Made by a program: the position numbers and the translations under genes | From: an uncultured bacterium | Lineage (GTDB): Bacteria > Bacillota > Clostridia > Lachnospirales > Lachnospiraceae | Assembly (NCBI GenBank): GCA_905215405.1 | Contig: CAJMQE010000028.1 | Location: forward strand, 1-41,314 | Length of the DNA: 41,314 nt | Direction: 5' to 3' | Notes under the pieces: generated by a model | Told to the model about the DNA's origin: nothing | The model's database searches: none | Seen by the model: only the letters and a program-made list of their open reading frames with translations | Shown: in pieces, positions 8,571-17,396 of the stretch | Layout of the letters: each line of letters opens with the position of its first letter | Numbering within the stretch: position 1 is the first letter of the stretch

Positions 8571-10031
8571 CTATACGATACCGCGTCCGCGGACTTTTTT
8601 ACTTGCATAATTACATCCGAGTACTAAGAACATACCAACGAATGATTTGAAGATACCAACAGCTGTTGTATAACCATAGTTTGGTGTACCACCACCGAAA
8701 GTCTTATAGTAAATATATGTCTGAATAACGTTAGATACGTTATATACGGCATCGTTCATTAATACGAAAACTGATTCGAATAAGTTCATAACCTTAGCCA
8801 GGTTCAGGATAAATACAGTAATAATTGTATTAGCAAGAGCTGGTAATGTGATGAATCTCATTCTGTTCCAACGGTTAGCACCATCGATCTGTGCAGCTTC
8901 ATATAATTCTGGGCTGATACCTGATAATGTAGCTAAGAACAGGATAGTTCCCCAACCTGTATCTTTCCAGATATTGATTACGAAGAATGATGCTGTCCAA
9001 TATCTTGTATCACCTAAGAAGAAGATTGCCTGATTCCAGTTAGAAATAACGCCCATCTTCATTAAGATTGAGTTAACAAGACCTGAACTACTTGGAGCAA
9101 GTAACAGTCTGAATAATGATGCAACTACTACCCAAGACATGAAATGTGGTAAATAAACGATTGTCTGTACAGTTTTCTTAAATGTAAGATTTGTTAACTC
9201 GTGTAATAAAAGTGAAATTACAACAGCAGCACCTGTATTTAAGAATAACTTAGCAAGACTCAGGATTAATGTGTTCTTAAATGCTGTCCAGAAATAAATA
9301 TCATTTGTGAACATGTTTACGAAATGTTTGATACCTACATAGGTAGGATCCTTAATTTTGTAATCTGTGAACGCATAACGAACACCTAACATTGGCCAGT
9401 AATTGAATAATAATACGAAAATCAGTACTGGTAAGAATAATAAATAGAACCATCTGTATGTATACATCTTAGTCCAGATGTTTTTGTTAATTGAGTTTGT
9501 AAGATATTTAGCATCAACTTTAACATCTTTTTTGAAGTATTTCATTACATCAAAGAAGCATCCGACAATACCAATAATCAAACCAATGATTACTACAAAA
9601 ACACCACAACCAATTGCGAATCCACCCTGTGATAATAAATCTGACAGGTTGTGTAACTGTGTTGATTTTCTTGTTACATACTCAATATATGGTGATGCAA
9701 AAAGAGAAACAACGAAAATTACTCCTGCAACTGCTGTAGAGATAAATGAATATTTATCAAGTTTACAAGCTACAAGAACAATTGAAACTATTAATGCTAA
9801 CATGAATAAATACCAGTAAACTGGCTGATCAATATTCATATAGCTGTAAGCAACTGAAATATCATCAGTGCTCTGAACGAAAGGCAATAATCCGCCTATA
9901 AAAGCCAGGACTAAACCTACTACAGCTATAACTTTAATATTTTCTGAACCTTTGTTGTGAACCTTAGTTCCGCACTTAGGACATACCTTAGCATGCTTAG
10001 CTAGCTCTGTATTACAAGACTTACACCGCAT
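8571..10031 (-). CDS. zinc-ribbon / 4-TM / LplB-type sugar ABC permease fusion
   Basis: A 486-residue protein. It opens with a four-cysteine zinc ribbon (C3, C6, C17, C20), then about four membrane segments (about residues 30-175) unrelated to the permease. A LplB/YteP-type CUT1 permease follows from about 190, with the EAA loop EAAQIDGANRWNRMRFITLP near 400. Ordinary LplB-like permeases are about 300 residues, so the first 180 residues are an added module. The ATG at 10031 is best (AGAAGG 10 nt upstream); the ATG at 10040 overlaps the Shine-Dalgarno spacing. It pairs with the LplC-like protein to form the channel. The function of the N-terminal module is unknown; it could sense metal or redox state, or act in assembly. 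Confidence 0.88.
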   Translation of the reverse strand: MRCKSCNTELAKHAKVCPKCGTKVHNKGSENIKVIAVVGLVLAFIGGLLPFVQSTDDISVAYSYMNIDQPVYWYLFMLALIVSIVLVACKLDKYSFISTAVAGVIFVVSLFASPYIEYVTRKSTQLHNLSDLLSQGGFAIGCGVFVVIIGLIIGIVGCFFDVMKYFKKDVKVDAKYLTNSINKNIWTKMYTYRWFYLLFLPVLIFVLLFNYWPMLGVRYAFTDYKIKDPTYVGIKHFVNMFTNDIYFWTAFKNTLILSLAKLFLNTGAAVVISLLLHELTNLTFKKTVQTIVYLPHFMSWVVVASLFRLLLAPSSSGLVNSILMKMGVISNWNQAIFFLGDTRYWTASFFVINIWKDTGWGTILFLATLSGISPELYEAAQIDGANRWNRMRFITLPALANTIITVFILNLAKVMNLFESVFVLMNDAVYNVSNVIQTYIYYKTFGGGTPNYGYTTAVGIFKSFVGMFLVLGCNYASKKVRGRGIV

Positions 10032-10122
10032 CTTGATCATACCTTCTTTCCTTTTTTTTAGTGTATAATTAATCTCAAGACATACAAAACGGCTCACTTT
10101 TCCTTTTTAATACAAACACTGT

Positions 10123-10153
10123 GAATGGTTCTTAAACAAGTTAAGAACCATTC
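10123..10153 (-). promoter_or_regulatory. intercistronic hairpin between SBP and permease genes
   Basis: Perfect 13-bp inverted repeat (10123-10135 and 10141-10153) with a 5-nt loop, not followed by a T-run on the minus strand. It lies 45 nt past the solute-binding protein stop. Such hairpins often protect upstream mRNA so that binding protein is made in excess over permease; that role is inferred. Confidence 0.7.
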
Positions 10154-10197
10154 TTTGTGTTTTTATTGAAAGTTAATGAAACATTAAGCAGTCGAAA

Positions 10198-11760
10198 TTA
10201 CTTATTTAATGATTTTAATACCTGATCAACTAATGAACCAACCTTAGCTGTGTATTCAGCCATACCTTCATCTGCTGTCATAGTACCTGTAGCAACTGCA
10301 GAAATGATAAGGTTACGCTGTTTGTTGATATCAGAAATGTTATCACCCATTTCTTCTGTCATAGGTACTGGAGTTGCAACTGTTGAATTTTCAGCGAAGA
10401 ATTCAGCATTTGTCTTAGCATTTTCAGTGATTGTAGATTCACCTGGATCACCATTCTTGAATGTTGCAAGTGCAAGAAGTGGATCAATGTGGTTAGACTG
10501 CTGAAGTGAATTTGGTTTTTCTACTGAAGGTAACATATGGAACTGTCCTTCTTCGTATGTAGTACCCTGATCTTCTTTACCCTGAAGTGTTACTGTTTCA
10601 GCCTTTGTATCCCAGTGTGTACCCTTAGCACCGTATGTCCATGCTGCCTGTACATCGCCACCATCAAGCATAGTCTCTAAGAAATATTTGTAAATTCCTT
10701 CTGGATTTTCTGCATGAGTTGTGATACACCATTCTGGAGCAACACGTTCTACGTATGTGCCTAATTCTTTAATCGGAGCAAGAGCGATAAGACTATCATC
10801 TACTCCCTTGTTTGCTAAATTAACTCTAAGAGTTTCAGCCCATTTACCAGCCCAGTATGTAAATACACCAGTATTATCTGAGTAGAATTTATCACGAGCA
10901 TTTGATGTAGAGTTGTTTACAGATTCCTGATCGATTACACCATCAGCAACAGCTGTCTGAATTCTTGTAAGTGCATCTTTCATTTCCTGTGAATTAAATC
11001 CATCTACATATTTGCCTGTTGCATCCTGATAGAATGTGTAATGTGCCTGCTGATAGAATTCTGGTAAATAGTTTGTATATGGTGATTCTGTTCCGATGAA
11101 ACCTGCTGAAGAAATTACATTCTTACCTGTTACTTCATGCATCTTCTTAAGCATTGCATAGTATTCATCAAATGTTAATGTCTTATTTTCAACATCTTCT
11201 TTTGTATAACCAGCCTGTGTTAACCATGATTCTTTTACATATGTAATACATCCGTTACCACGTGCAGGTGAGAAACCATAGATTCCTTTTTCTCCATCTT
11301 CACCAACAACATATAATGAATTGATTACATTGTCAGCTGTTGAGATCAGTCTGCCTGAGCTCTTTAATTCTGAGTTATTCCAAGCATCTGTTGCGTTCCA
11401 AAGGAAACCATTTGCTGCATATAATGCATAGTAATCATCTGAAAGAAGAACAACGTCTGGCATTGTATCATCTGAGTTGAATGCATTACCAACTGCATCA
11501 TAGTATCCACTGTGATCAGGACGGATCCATTCGATATCAAGATCTGTTAATTCTTTTAAATAATCATAGAATGCCTGAGCACCATTAGATTCTGTTACGA
11601 TTGTGTTATTTACCATTACAGTAAATTTTCCTGGTTTTGTTGCTTCACCATTTGAGCTTGACTTTGTTGAAGAAGTTGAGCTGCTTCCACATGCAACTAA
11701 ACTCATGACCGATGTAAGAGTCAAACCAACTGCTGCGAGTTTTTTAACTGTTCTTTTCAT
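10198..11760 (-). CDS. extracellular solute-binding lipoprotein, oligosaccharide ABC importer (copy 1)
   Basis: A 520-residue family-1-like solute-binding protein of the type used with LplB/LplC permeases. The signal peptide KKLAAVGLTLTSVMSLVACG ends in lipobox LVAC, predicting lipidation of Cys24 and anchoring on the outer face of the membrane. A Ser/Thr-rich linker follows, then the two-lobe binding domain. ATG with AGGAGG about 12 nt upstream. It is the first gene of an operon with the two permeases and has a strong promoter at 11851-11879. It is a close paralog of the next lipoprotein upstream. Substrate is probably pectic oligosaccharides, judged by the GH28/GH105/GH43 neighbours. Confidence 0.93.
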   Translation of the reverse strand: MKRTVKKLAAVGLTLTSVMSLVACGSSSTSSTKSSSNGEATKPGKFTVMVNNTIVTESNGAQAFYDYLKELTDLDIEWIRPDHSGYYDAVGNAFNSDDTMPDVVLLSDDYYALYAANGFLWNATDAWNNSELKSSGRLISTADNVINSLYVVGEDGEKGIYGFSPARGNGCITYVKESWLTQAGYTKEDVENKTLTFDEYYAMLKKMHEVTGKNVISSAGFIGTESPYTNYLPEFYQQAHYTFYQDATGKYVDGFNSQEMKDALTRIQTAVADGVIDQESVNNSTSNARDKFYSDNTGVFTYWAGKWAETLRVNLANKGVDDSLIALAPIKELGTYVERVAPEWCITTHAENPEGIYKYFLETMLDGGDVQAAWTYGAKGTHWDTKAETVTLQGKEDQGTTYEEGQFHMLPSVEKPNSLQQSNHIDPLLALATFKNGDPGESTITENAKTNAEFFAENSTVATPVPMTEEMGDNISDINKQRNLIISAVATGTMTADEGMAEYTAKVGSLVDQVLKSLNK

Positions 11761-11789
11761 AAGTATAAAGAACCTCCTTCTGATATGGC

Positions 11790-11807
11790 GGGATTGTATT
11801 TAATCCC
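11790..11807 (-). promoter_or_regulatory. small 5'-UTR hairpin
   Basis: GGGATT/AATCCC 6-bp inverted repeat just upstream of the Shine-Dalgarno of the first solute-binding protein. It may affect translation or mRNA stability. Confidence 0.35.
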
Positions 11808-11850
11808 TGATAATCAATCTGTGTATATTATATATTTGATTGATAGATTT

Positions 11851-11879
11851 ATAATACCATTTTTGTACGATTTTAACAA
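11851..11879 (-). promoter_or_regulatory. sigma-A promoter of the SBP-permease operon
   Basis: Minus strand TTGTTA, 17-nt spacer, TATTAT, with a TG at the extended -10 position. It lies about 90 nt upstream of the lipoprotein start and is oriented correctly. Confidence 0.75.
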
Positions 11880-12410
11880 GACTATTTTTAACAAATATTA
11901 AGATTTTTTTGTATAATTTGTTATAATCCCCTAAAATGTGGTGTTTTTGCCCATTTCTCGATTTAATTTTTGTTAAAAATTCAATCAAAAAAACTATCAA
12001 AAGGAGTTTGTTTCGGTAAATGGGTTTACATAAGATATGGTTAAGTTGCATAATTTTTACCATCTATCAATATTTATATTTATGTATATATCACGACTGT
12101 TATGAATAATTTCAAGTAATAATGTATTGTGTTGTAAGTTTTCACAACTGTTAATTTTTTGTTCACATTTCAGGTCAAATCTGGTTCGTCAATATGACAG
12201 TTCTACTGTCATTCTGCCATCATTTACACTCATGTATCCTGATTTTATGCTATTTTTCACAATACTCATAACATAGATCAATACCTTACAAAAAAAAGCT
12301 TAAAATACAATTATAAAAAGTAAGCGCTTACATTCTGAGCAACAGTTATGATCACTTTATTCCTTTTCATCCACATCTGATGTCATCGGTCAGTTCATGC
12401 TTCTTTTCAT
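11880..12410. other. long AT-rich spacer between the two SBP genes
   Basis: About 530 nt without a convincing gene. A minus-strand open frame at 11800-12063 overlaps the promoter and has no usable RBS or family resemblance. The spacer holds a 7-bp hairpin ATGACAG/CTGTCAT at 12194-12212 and a 12-bp palindrome at 12320-12331. Confidence 0.6.
12310..12331 (-). promoter_or_regulatory. palindromic operator (cre/LacI-like) beside a -10-like box
   Basis: GTAAGCGCTTAC (12320-12331) is a perfect 12-bp palindrome. Read as TGTAAGCGCTTACT it resembles CcpA cre / LacI-family operators. On the minus strand a TATAAT (12310-12315) lies 4 nt downstream, so a bound repressor could block a promoter here. The -35 is weak. 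It may give sugar-dependent control of the downstream SBP operon. Confidence 0.5.
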
Positions 12411-12448
12411 AAAAGGCAGGCAAAATACCATAGGTATCCCGCCTGCCC
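12411..12448 (-). terminator. rho-independent terminator of SBP copy 2
   Basis: GGCAGGC/GCCTGCC stem (arms 12441-12447 and 12415-12421) with an inner ATACC/GGTAT pairing and TTTT on the minus strand. It lies about 70 nt past the stop of the second solute-binding gene, making that gene a monocistronic unit. Confidence 0.85.
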
Positions 12449-12515
12449 ATTCATCTATAAATCACATAATAATTTATTCAATACCTTCTCCAAAGTAGTA
12501 ATAGTTATAATATGA

Positions 12516-14084
12516 TTATTTATTTAATGATTTTAATACTGTATCAACAAGGTTACCAACTTTAGCTGTATATTCTGTCATACCCTGATCAGCTGTCATT
12601 GTACCTGTTGCAACTGCAGCAACGATAATATTACGCTCTTTGTTAATATCAGCAATGTTATCACCTAATTCTTCTGTCATAGGTACTGGTGATACTACAG
12701 TAGAATTGTTAGCGAAGAACTCAATACTGTCTTTAGCGTTCTGAGCAATTGTTGCTTCACCTGGGTCACCATTCTTGAACTTAGCAAGTGAAAGTAATGG
12801 ATCGATGTTGTTAGCCTGCATTAATGAGTTTGGTTTTTCTGGTGATGGTAACATATGGAACTGTCCTTCTGTATAAGTTGTTCCTTTGTCTTCAGCACCT
12901 TCAAGTGTTACAGTTTCAGCCTTTGTATCCCAGTGTGTTCCCTTTGCACCGTATGTCCAAGCTGTCTGAACGTCTCCACCATCAAGCATTGTGTCAATAA
13001 AGTATTTGAAAATTCCTTCTGGGTTCTGAGCATGTGTTGTAATACACCAAGCTGGTGCAATTCTTTCAACATATGTTCCCAGTTCTTTAATAGGTTTTAA
13101 TGTTACAAGTTTATCATCAAGGCCTTTACCAGCTAAATGATCTCTAAGAGTTTCAGCCCATTTACCAGCCCAGTATGTAAATACACCACTTTCATCAGCA
13201 TCAAATTTATCACGTACATTTGATGTTGAGTTGTTGATACTTTCCTGATCGATTACACCATCTGCAACACCTTTGGAAATTCTTGTAAGAGCGTCTTTCA
13301 TTTCCTGTGTATTAAATCCATCTACATATTTTCCTGTTGAATCTTTGTAGAATGTATAATGTGCCTGCTGATAGAATTCAGGTAAGTAGTTTGTGTATGG
13401 AGCTTCTGTTCCAATAAAGCCAGCTGCTGAAATAACAGATTTTCCTGTAACTTCATGCATCTTCTTACACATTGCATAATACTCATCAAATGTTAAAGTC
13501 TTATTTTCAACATCTTCTCTTGTATAACCAGCCTGATTTAACCATGTTTCCTTAACATATGTAACACAACCATTACCACGATATGTTGATAAGCCATACA
13601 TTCCCTGTTTGCCATCTTCACCGTTGACCATTAATGCATTTAATACATTATCAGCTGTGTCGATCAGTCTGCCTGAGTTCTTTGTTTCTGAATTGTTCCA
13701 TGCATCCGTCATATTCCAAAGGAATCCGCTGGCTGCATAAAGTGAATAGTAATCTGCTGACAGAAGTAAAACATCTGGCATACCATCTTCAGAGTTGAAT
13801 GCATTACCAACTGCATCATAATAACCACTGTGGTCAGGACGAACCCACTCAATATCCAGATCAGTTAATGATTTTAAGTATTCATAGAATGCTTCTCCAC
13901 CATTCTGCTCTGTTACGACTGTACCATCAGCCATTACTGTAAATTTGTCTGGCTTTGTTACCTCTGCTGAAGATTTTGATGCTGTTGTTGAGCTATTGCT
14001 TGAGCTGCTTCCACATGCAACCAAGCTCATAACTGAAGTAAGTGTTAATCCTGCTGCAACAAGTTTTTTCACTGTTCTTTTCAT
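12516..14084 (-). CDS. extracellular solute-binding lipoprotein (copy 2)
   Basis: A 522-residue paralog of the neighbouring solute-binding lipoprotein; by eye most positions match along the full length, so this is a tandem duplication. The signal peptide has the same lipobox, LVAC, with Cys24 lipidated, then a Ser/Thr-rich linker. It has its own extended -10 promoter and its own terminator, unlike copy 1, which leads the permease operon. It most likely delivers a related but different oligosaccharide to the same permease pair, or is expressed under other conditions. ATG start with GAGGTTCTATT upstream. Its divergence from copy 1 includes several changes in the region between residues 90 and 150. 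Confidence 0.92.
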   Translation of the reverse strand: MKRTVKKLVAAGLTLTSVMSLVACGSSSSNSSTTASKSSAEVTKPDKFTVMADGTVVTEQNGGEAFYEYLKSLTDLDIEWVRPDHSGYYDAVGNAFNSEDGMPDVLLLSADYYSLYAASGFLWNMTDAWNNSETKNSGRLIDTADNVLNALMVNGEDGKQGMYGLSTYRGNGCVTYVKETWLNQAGYTREDVENKTLTFDEYYAMCKKMHEVTGKSVISAAGFIGTEAPYTNYLPEFYQQAHYTFYKDSTGKYVDGFNTQEMKDALTRISKGVADGVIDQESINNSTSNVRDKFDADESGVFTYWAGKWAETLRDHLAGKGLDDKLVTLKPIKELGTYVERIAPAWCITTHAQNPEGIFKYFIDTMLDGGDVQTAWTYGAKGTHWDTKAETVTLEGAEDKGTTYTEGQFHMLPSPEKPNSLMQANNIDPLLSLAKFKNGDPGEATIAQNAKDSIEFFANNSTVVSPVPMTEELGDNIADINKERNIIVAAVATGTMTADQGMTEYTAKVGNLVDTVLKSLNK

Positions 14085-14159
14085 AATAGAACCTCCTCAA
14101 TTATTAAATTTAACCTTCTCTAATACCGGTCTAAGACCTCATACTTAAGCCGATACCTT

Positions 14160-14187
14160 ATTATAGCACTTTCCCATAATAAATCAA
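14160..14187 (-). promoter_or_regulatory. sigma-A promoter of SBP copy 2
   Basis: Minus strand TTGATT, 16-nt spacer, TATAAT with TGC before the -10 (extended -10). It lies about 75 nt upstream of the start codon. Confidence 0.75.
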
Positions 14188-14514
14188 TGGTTTTGCAACA
14201 AAAATTATACTTTTTGCCATATATTTTTATATATTCTTCCATTTTGTTAAAAAGATTTGCTAATTTTTAAAGTTTTGTCGTGAATTGTTTTGTTAATATT
14301 CTACGTTGTTTTTGTCGAAAGTAATCGTTTTTTCCCGATTATGTTATGTTTTCATACTACAACTTCGCTACTAGGAACTGTTTTGCTCTTTCATATACAC
14401 TGGCAAAAAGCCATAACATGATATTCTTGCAAGGCTCACAGCTGATTTTGAAGTTTTATATCTTAAGGCACACAACCAGACTTGTTCTTCGTTCACCCAC
14501 TTTCTCTTTATTCA

Positions 14515-14828
14515 TGTCTTTATACTCATCTTTATTGGTATCTTTATTTATATTCTTATTCATATTTTTATTCATATTCTAATTAGTATCTTTAATCATG
14601 TCTTTATTCATATTCTTATCAGTATCTTTAATCATATCTTTATTCATATCCTAATTAGCATCTTTATTCATATCCTAATTAGTATATTTATACATATCTT
14701 TATACATGTCCTAATTAACATCTTTATCCATATCTCTATTCATGTCTTTATTCATATCCTTATTAACATCTTTATCCATATCTTTATTCATATCCTTATT
14801 CATGTCTCTATTCATGTCTCTATTCATA
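14515..14828. repeat. tandem array, 12-nt unit, about 25 copies
   Basis: About 25 degenerate copies of a 12-nt unit near TTCATATCTTTA (variants TTAGTATCTTTA, TTCATATCCTAA, TCCATATCTTTA). It ends right at the stop codon of the glycosyltransferase gene. A plus-strand frame across it has a 4-residue period and is not a gene. The first part of the spacer (14190-14510) is AT-rich with no gene that I can see. Confidence 0.88.
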
Positions 14829-14832
14829 CCAC

Positions 14833-16065
14833 TCATTCACGATGGTCGAGTATAATCTGACAGATTTTCTGCAAATCTTTGTACTGCTGCTGGCGGACAA
14901 TCGGATATCGTTTTTCACCCCGTTGCAAGAAATCGTTGTATATATCCTTATTCAACAGTTGAAAAATACGATTGATCATTTCTTCAATATCATAAGGATT
15001 AAAATAACATACCGCATCCTGGCAGATTTCACAGATAGAACTGTCCGCTGCGCACATAGACACAGTCTTATATTTCATACTCTCTAGGGGCGGATACCCA
15101 TATCCCTCATTTAAAGTGGGGTACACAAAAACATATGCCTTTTCATATAGGAACTGGAGCATATCATCATCTACATAATTCAAAAGCACGAACTTATCTT
15201 TGTGTTTGATCTTATTCACATATGCGCACTCTCCGGTCACTCCCAGAAGAACAACTTTATATTCTTTTAATTTATCCGGCTTCTCTTCAAATATCTTATC
15301 AAATGCCTGAATCGCCCTGTATATATTTTTGATCCAGCGATTACTACTGATCAGTAGAAAATATTTATTTTCTTCCAGGCCTATTTGTTCTAAAGTTTTT
15401 GCATTTTTTTCTATCACTGCCTGTGAAATTGAATTCGGTTCTGCTTCTACAAGATCAGTAGGTGAGTTCAAAACACGAATTTCATTTTCTTCTATATTAT
15501 TGCAATAGAATAGTATGGAGTATTTTGAATGATTTGAAACCGTGATTACTCTCCTGTTCTCTGTGGTATCCAGAAGTTTTTCAATCTTTTTGATATTTTT
15601 TTCAGTCTGCGTTTTTTGTGTCAGGAACTTGTAATAGTATTTCAAATAGTTGGAAATGCTTCTGTGCTGATAGAACTTCATTGTAGGATCAAATGTCTTT
15701 TCTACATTTCGCAGCCCGTGAACCGTGTAGACAAAGGTTGTTGCTGACGGCACTTTCACAAATGTATAATCATATGGCAATGCAGAATAAAATGTGTAGT
15801 ATCCCGCATCTGCGATCAACTTGTTCACTTCCTGTTTATCCTTAATTTTAATATAGCTGATATGTTCATTTTCTCCAACGATGTCTCTGCACTTGTCTGG
15901 CATTCCCTCTTTTGTATAAAAGCACTCAATGAATTCGTTCTCTTTTAAAGTTTTTGATAATAACCATAATACGTTTTTTGCATACTCTGCTGCGCCGTGA
16001 TATTTTGATCCGGTCGCATTGGCTTCCATAGCCATTAAGTCAAATAATATAACTTTATTATTCAT
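14833..16065 (-). CDS. GT4-family glycosyltransferase
   Basis: A 410-residue GT-B fold, retaining glycosyltransferase of the GT4 (RfaB/WcaI-like) type. The EX7E motif of the donor site is clear in NEGYGYPPLESM, with Glu320 and Glu328. SSNRWIKNI near 240-248 starts the C-terminal Rossmann half; TVHGLRN near 114-120 is the acceptor-side loop. No signal peptide or clear membrane helix, so cytoplasmic or membrane-associated. It is the last gene of the biosynthetic operon, 97 nt after a carrier protein gene. That placement suggests it glycosylates the cluster's product, or supplies the sugar to which an acyl group is attached. RBS weak (GAAAGAG). A cell-surface polysaccharide role is the alternative. 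Confidence 0.85.
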   Translation of the reverse strand: MNNKVILFDLMAMEANATGSKYHGAAEYAKNVLWLLSKTLKENEFIECFYTKEGMPDKCRDIVGENEHISYIKIKDKQEVNKLIADAGYYTFYSALPYDYTFVKVPSATTFVYTVHGLRNVEKTFDPTMKFYQHRSISNYLKYYYKFLTQKTQTEKNIKKIEKLLDTTENRRVITVSNHSKYSILFYCNNIEENEIRVLNSPTDLVEAEPNSISQAVIEKNAKTLEQIGLEENKYFLLISSNRWIKNIYRAIQAFDKIFEEKPDKLKEYKVVLLGVTGECAYVNKIKHKDKFVLLNYVDDDMLQFLYEKAYVFVYPTLNEGYGYPPLESMKYKTVSMCAADSSICEICQDAVCYFNPYDIEEMINRIFQLLNKDIYNDFLQRGEKRYPIVRQQQYKDLQKICQIILDHRE

Positions 16066-16162
16066 CGCGTATCACTCTTTCTTATTATTTACCGATTCAT
16101 TCATGTTAACTGCGTACCTTTTATCCTTATCCACATTTCATAAGACTTCTGTCCCCAAAATA

Positions 16163-16444
16163 TCAATGATTCTTATTGAGTATCTCCTGCGTGCAGACTA
16201 CAAGGTCATCGACCTTCGTCAAATCTGCAAACTTCAACATTGTATCATCATATTCAATTCCAAATGTCTGCTCCATACAAACCATTATTTTGATAAAGCT
16301 AAGTGAGTCAAATCCAAGATCAGACAGTGCAGTTTCTGCTGTCACTTCGCATGTGCTGTCCAGTTCCTCATTTTCACTGCGAATCTGATCAATGATTTCC
16401 ACTACCTTACTTTCAATTTTCTCTTTACTTATGCCATTCTCCAT
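16163..16444 (-). CDS. acyl/peptidyl carrier protein (first of two)
   Basis: A 93-residue stand-alone carrier protein. LGFDSLSFIK holds the serine (Ser47 from this start) that takes the 4'-phosphopantetheine arm. The start at 16444 is chosen because AAAGGAG lies 10 nt upstream; an upstream ATG at 16468 would add eight residues but has a poor RBS. It should carry a thioester-bound intermediate of the cluster. It lies between the GNAT protein and the glycosyltransferase genes. The long acidic N-terminal helix and GFDSLSF motif resemble carrier proteins of discrete ligase/carrier systems rather than the fatty acid synthase AcpP. Confidence 0.88.
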   Translation of the reverse strand: MENGISKEKIESKVVEIIDQIRSENEELDSTCEVTAETALSDLGFDSLSFIKIMVCMEQTFGIEYDDTMLKFADLTKVDDLVVCTQEILNKNH

Positions 16445-16490
16445 TATTACGCTGCTCCTTTCACTCATTTCAGTGCATTTTAAGTTTCAT

Positions 16491-17396
16491 TTATAAAGAT
16501 GTTCCTGTTTCAAGTAGAAATTTTCGAATTCTTCCTTCATCTCTTGGCGCATCAACAACCTCTCCGATCGTTTCAGGATTCCAATCTTCCAGTTGCCTCT
16601 TTTTTGCTTCATTACAAATCAGGAATTTATACAGCACTTCCTTCTCTGCTGCAGGCTCCATTGATTCCACCCACTTGCACAGCTTGGAATCTGCAGATAA
16701 TTTTATGACAAAGAAACTATATTGTTTCATTTTCAACCATCCAAACAGTTCCTGTAAAACTGTCTGGATCGAATTTACAGCTTTTGAAAGATTGTTGAAA
16801 CTGCACAGTTCCAATCCATAACAGGGCCCGCAGTCCACTTCATTTACCACAATATATCCCAGATGTACTGCATTTCGGTCAACACTGATCTGCTTTTCAT
16901 ATCCATAGGGACCAGGTGTTTCAGTAATTGAAAATTCATATTTTTTCAGACTTCCTTTTACTTGCTTTAGGTCTAGGATCCACCGATTCAGTTTTTCCGT
17001 TATCTGTGGCTTTAAGGAAAATTTCCAGCTGATCATTGCTGTTCTGTCTATCGGATAGAATATCAGTGCATCTGCTGTTGTAAATACTTCGTTTTGCAGT
17101 ATCCCGACAATCTCTGTGAGATATCCCTTTCCCCGGAAAGCTGGTTTTATAATAAAATCACTAAATGCCATGGTGCTTACATCGTTCTGTTCTATTGCCA
17201 ATACTCCAAAAAAACCAATGATCTCTTTACCACATATAATAATGAAGCTTCTCATTCCTGATGTGCCGAAATATTTGTGTATAAAGTATTCTGAACTTAC
17301 CGGGCGTAGGAACTTCACCCCTCTTCGCGTCTCTTCTTCCAGCCATAGCCTTCCAAACTCTTCCATATCCTGTAATGATGCTTTTTCTATCGTCAT
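16491..17396 (-). CDS. GNAT-family N-acyltransferase-like protein
   Basis: A 301-residue protein with an N-terminal GNAT domain (about 1-150). The strand FSDFIIKPAFRGKGYL contains the acetyl-CoA pyrophosphate-binding RGKGY motif (about 84-95). The C-terminal half (about 150-301) is unrecognised and could be a second, degenerate GNAT or substrate-binding domain. The ATG overlaps the ligase stop by 4 nt, so translation is coupled to that gene. In the pathway it may acylate an amine of the product or of a carrier-bound intermediate. The acyl donor (CoA or carrier protein) and substrate are unknown. Confidence 0.75.
   Translation of the reverse strand: MTIEKASLQDMEEFGRLWLEEETRRGVKFLRPVSSEYFIHKYFGTSGMRSFIIICGKEIIGFFGVLAIEQNDVSTMAFSDFIIKPAFRGKGYLTEIVGILQNEVFTTADALIFYPIDRTAMISWKFSLKPQITEKLNRWILDLKQVKGSLKKYEFSITETPGPYGYEKQISVDRNAVHLGYIVVNEVDCGPCYGLELCSFNNLSKAVNSIQTVLQELFGWLKMKQYSFFVIKLSADSKLCKWVESMEPAAEKEVLYKFLICNEAKKRQLEDWNPETIGEVVDAPRDEGRIRKFLLETGTSL

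Noticed and set aside
11800..12063. Minus-strand 87-residue ORF upstream of the first solute-binding protein
   Set aside because: It covers the likely -35/-10 promoter, is very AT-rich and lacks a usable ribosome binding site or conserved motif.
14346..14582. Plus-strand ORF ending in a repeated four-residue Leu-Phe-Ile-Phe pattern
   Set aside because: Its end is the 12-nt tandem array read in frame, and the start has no RBS.
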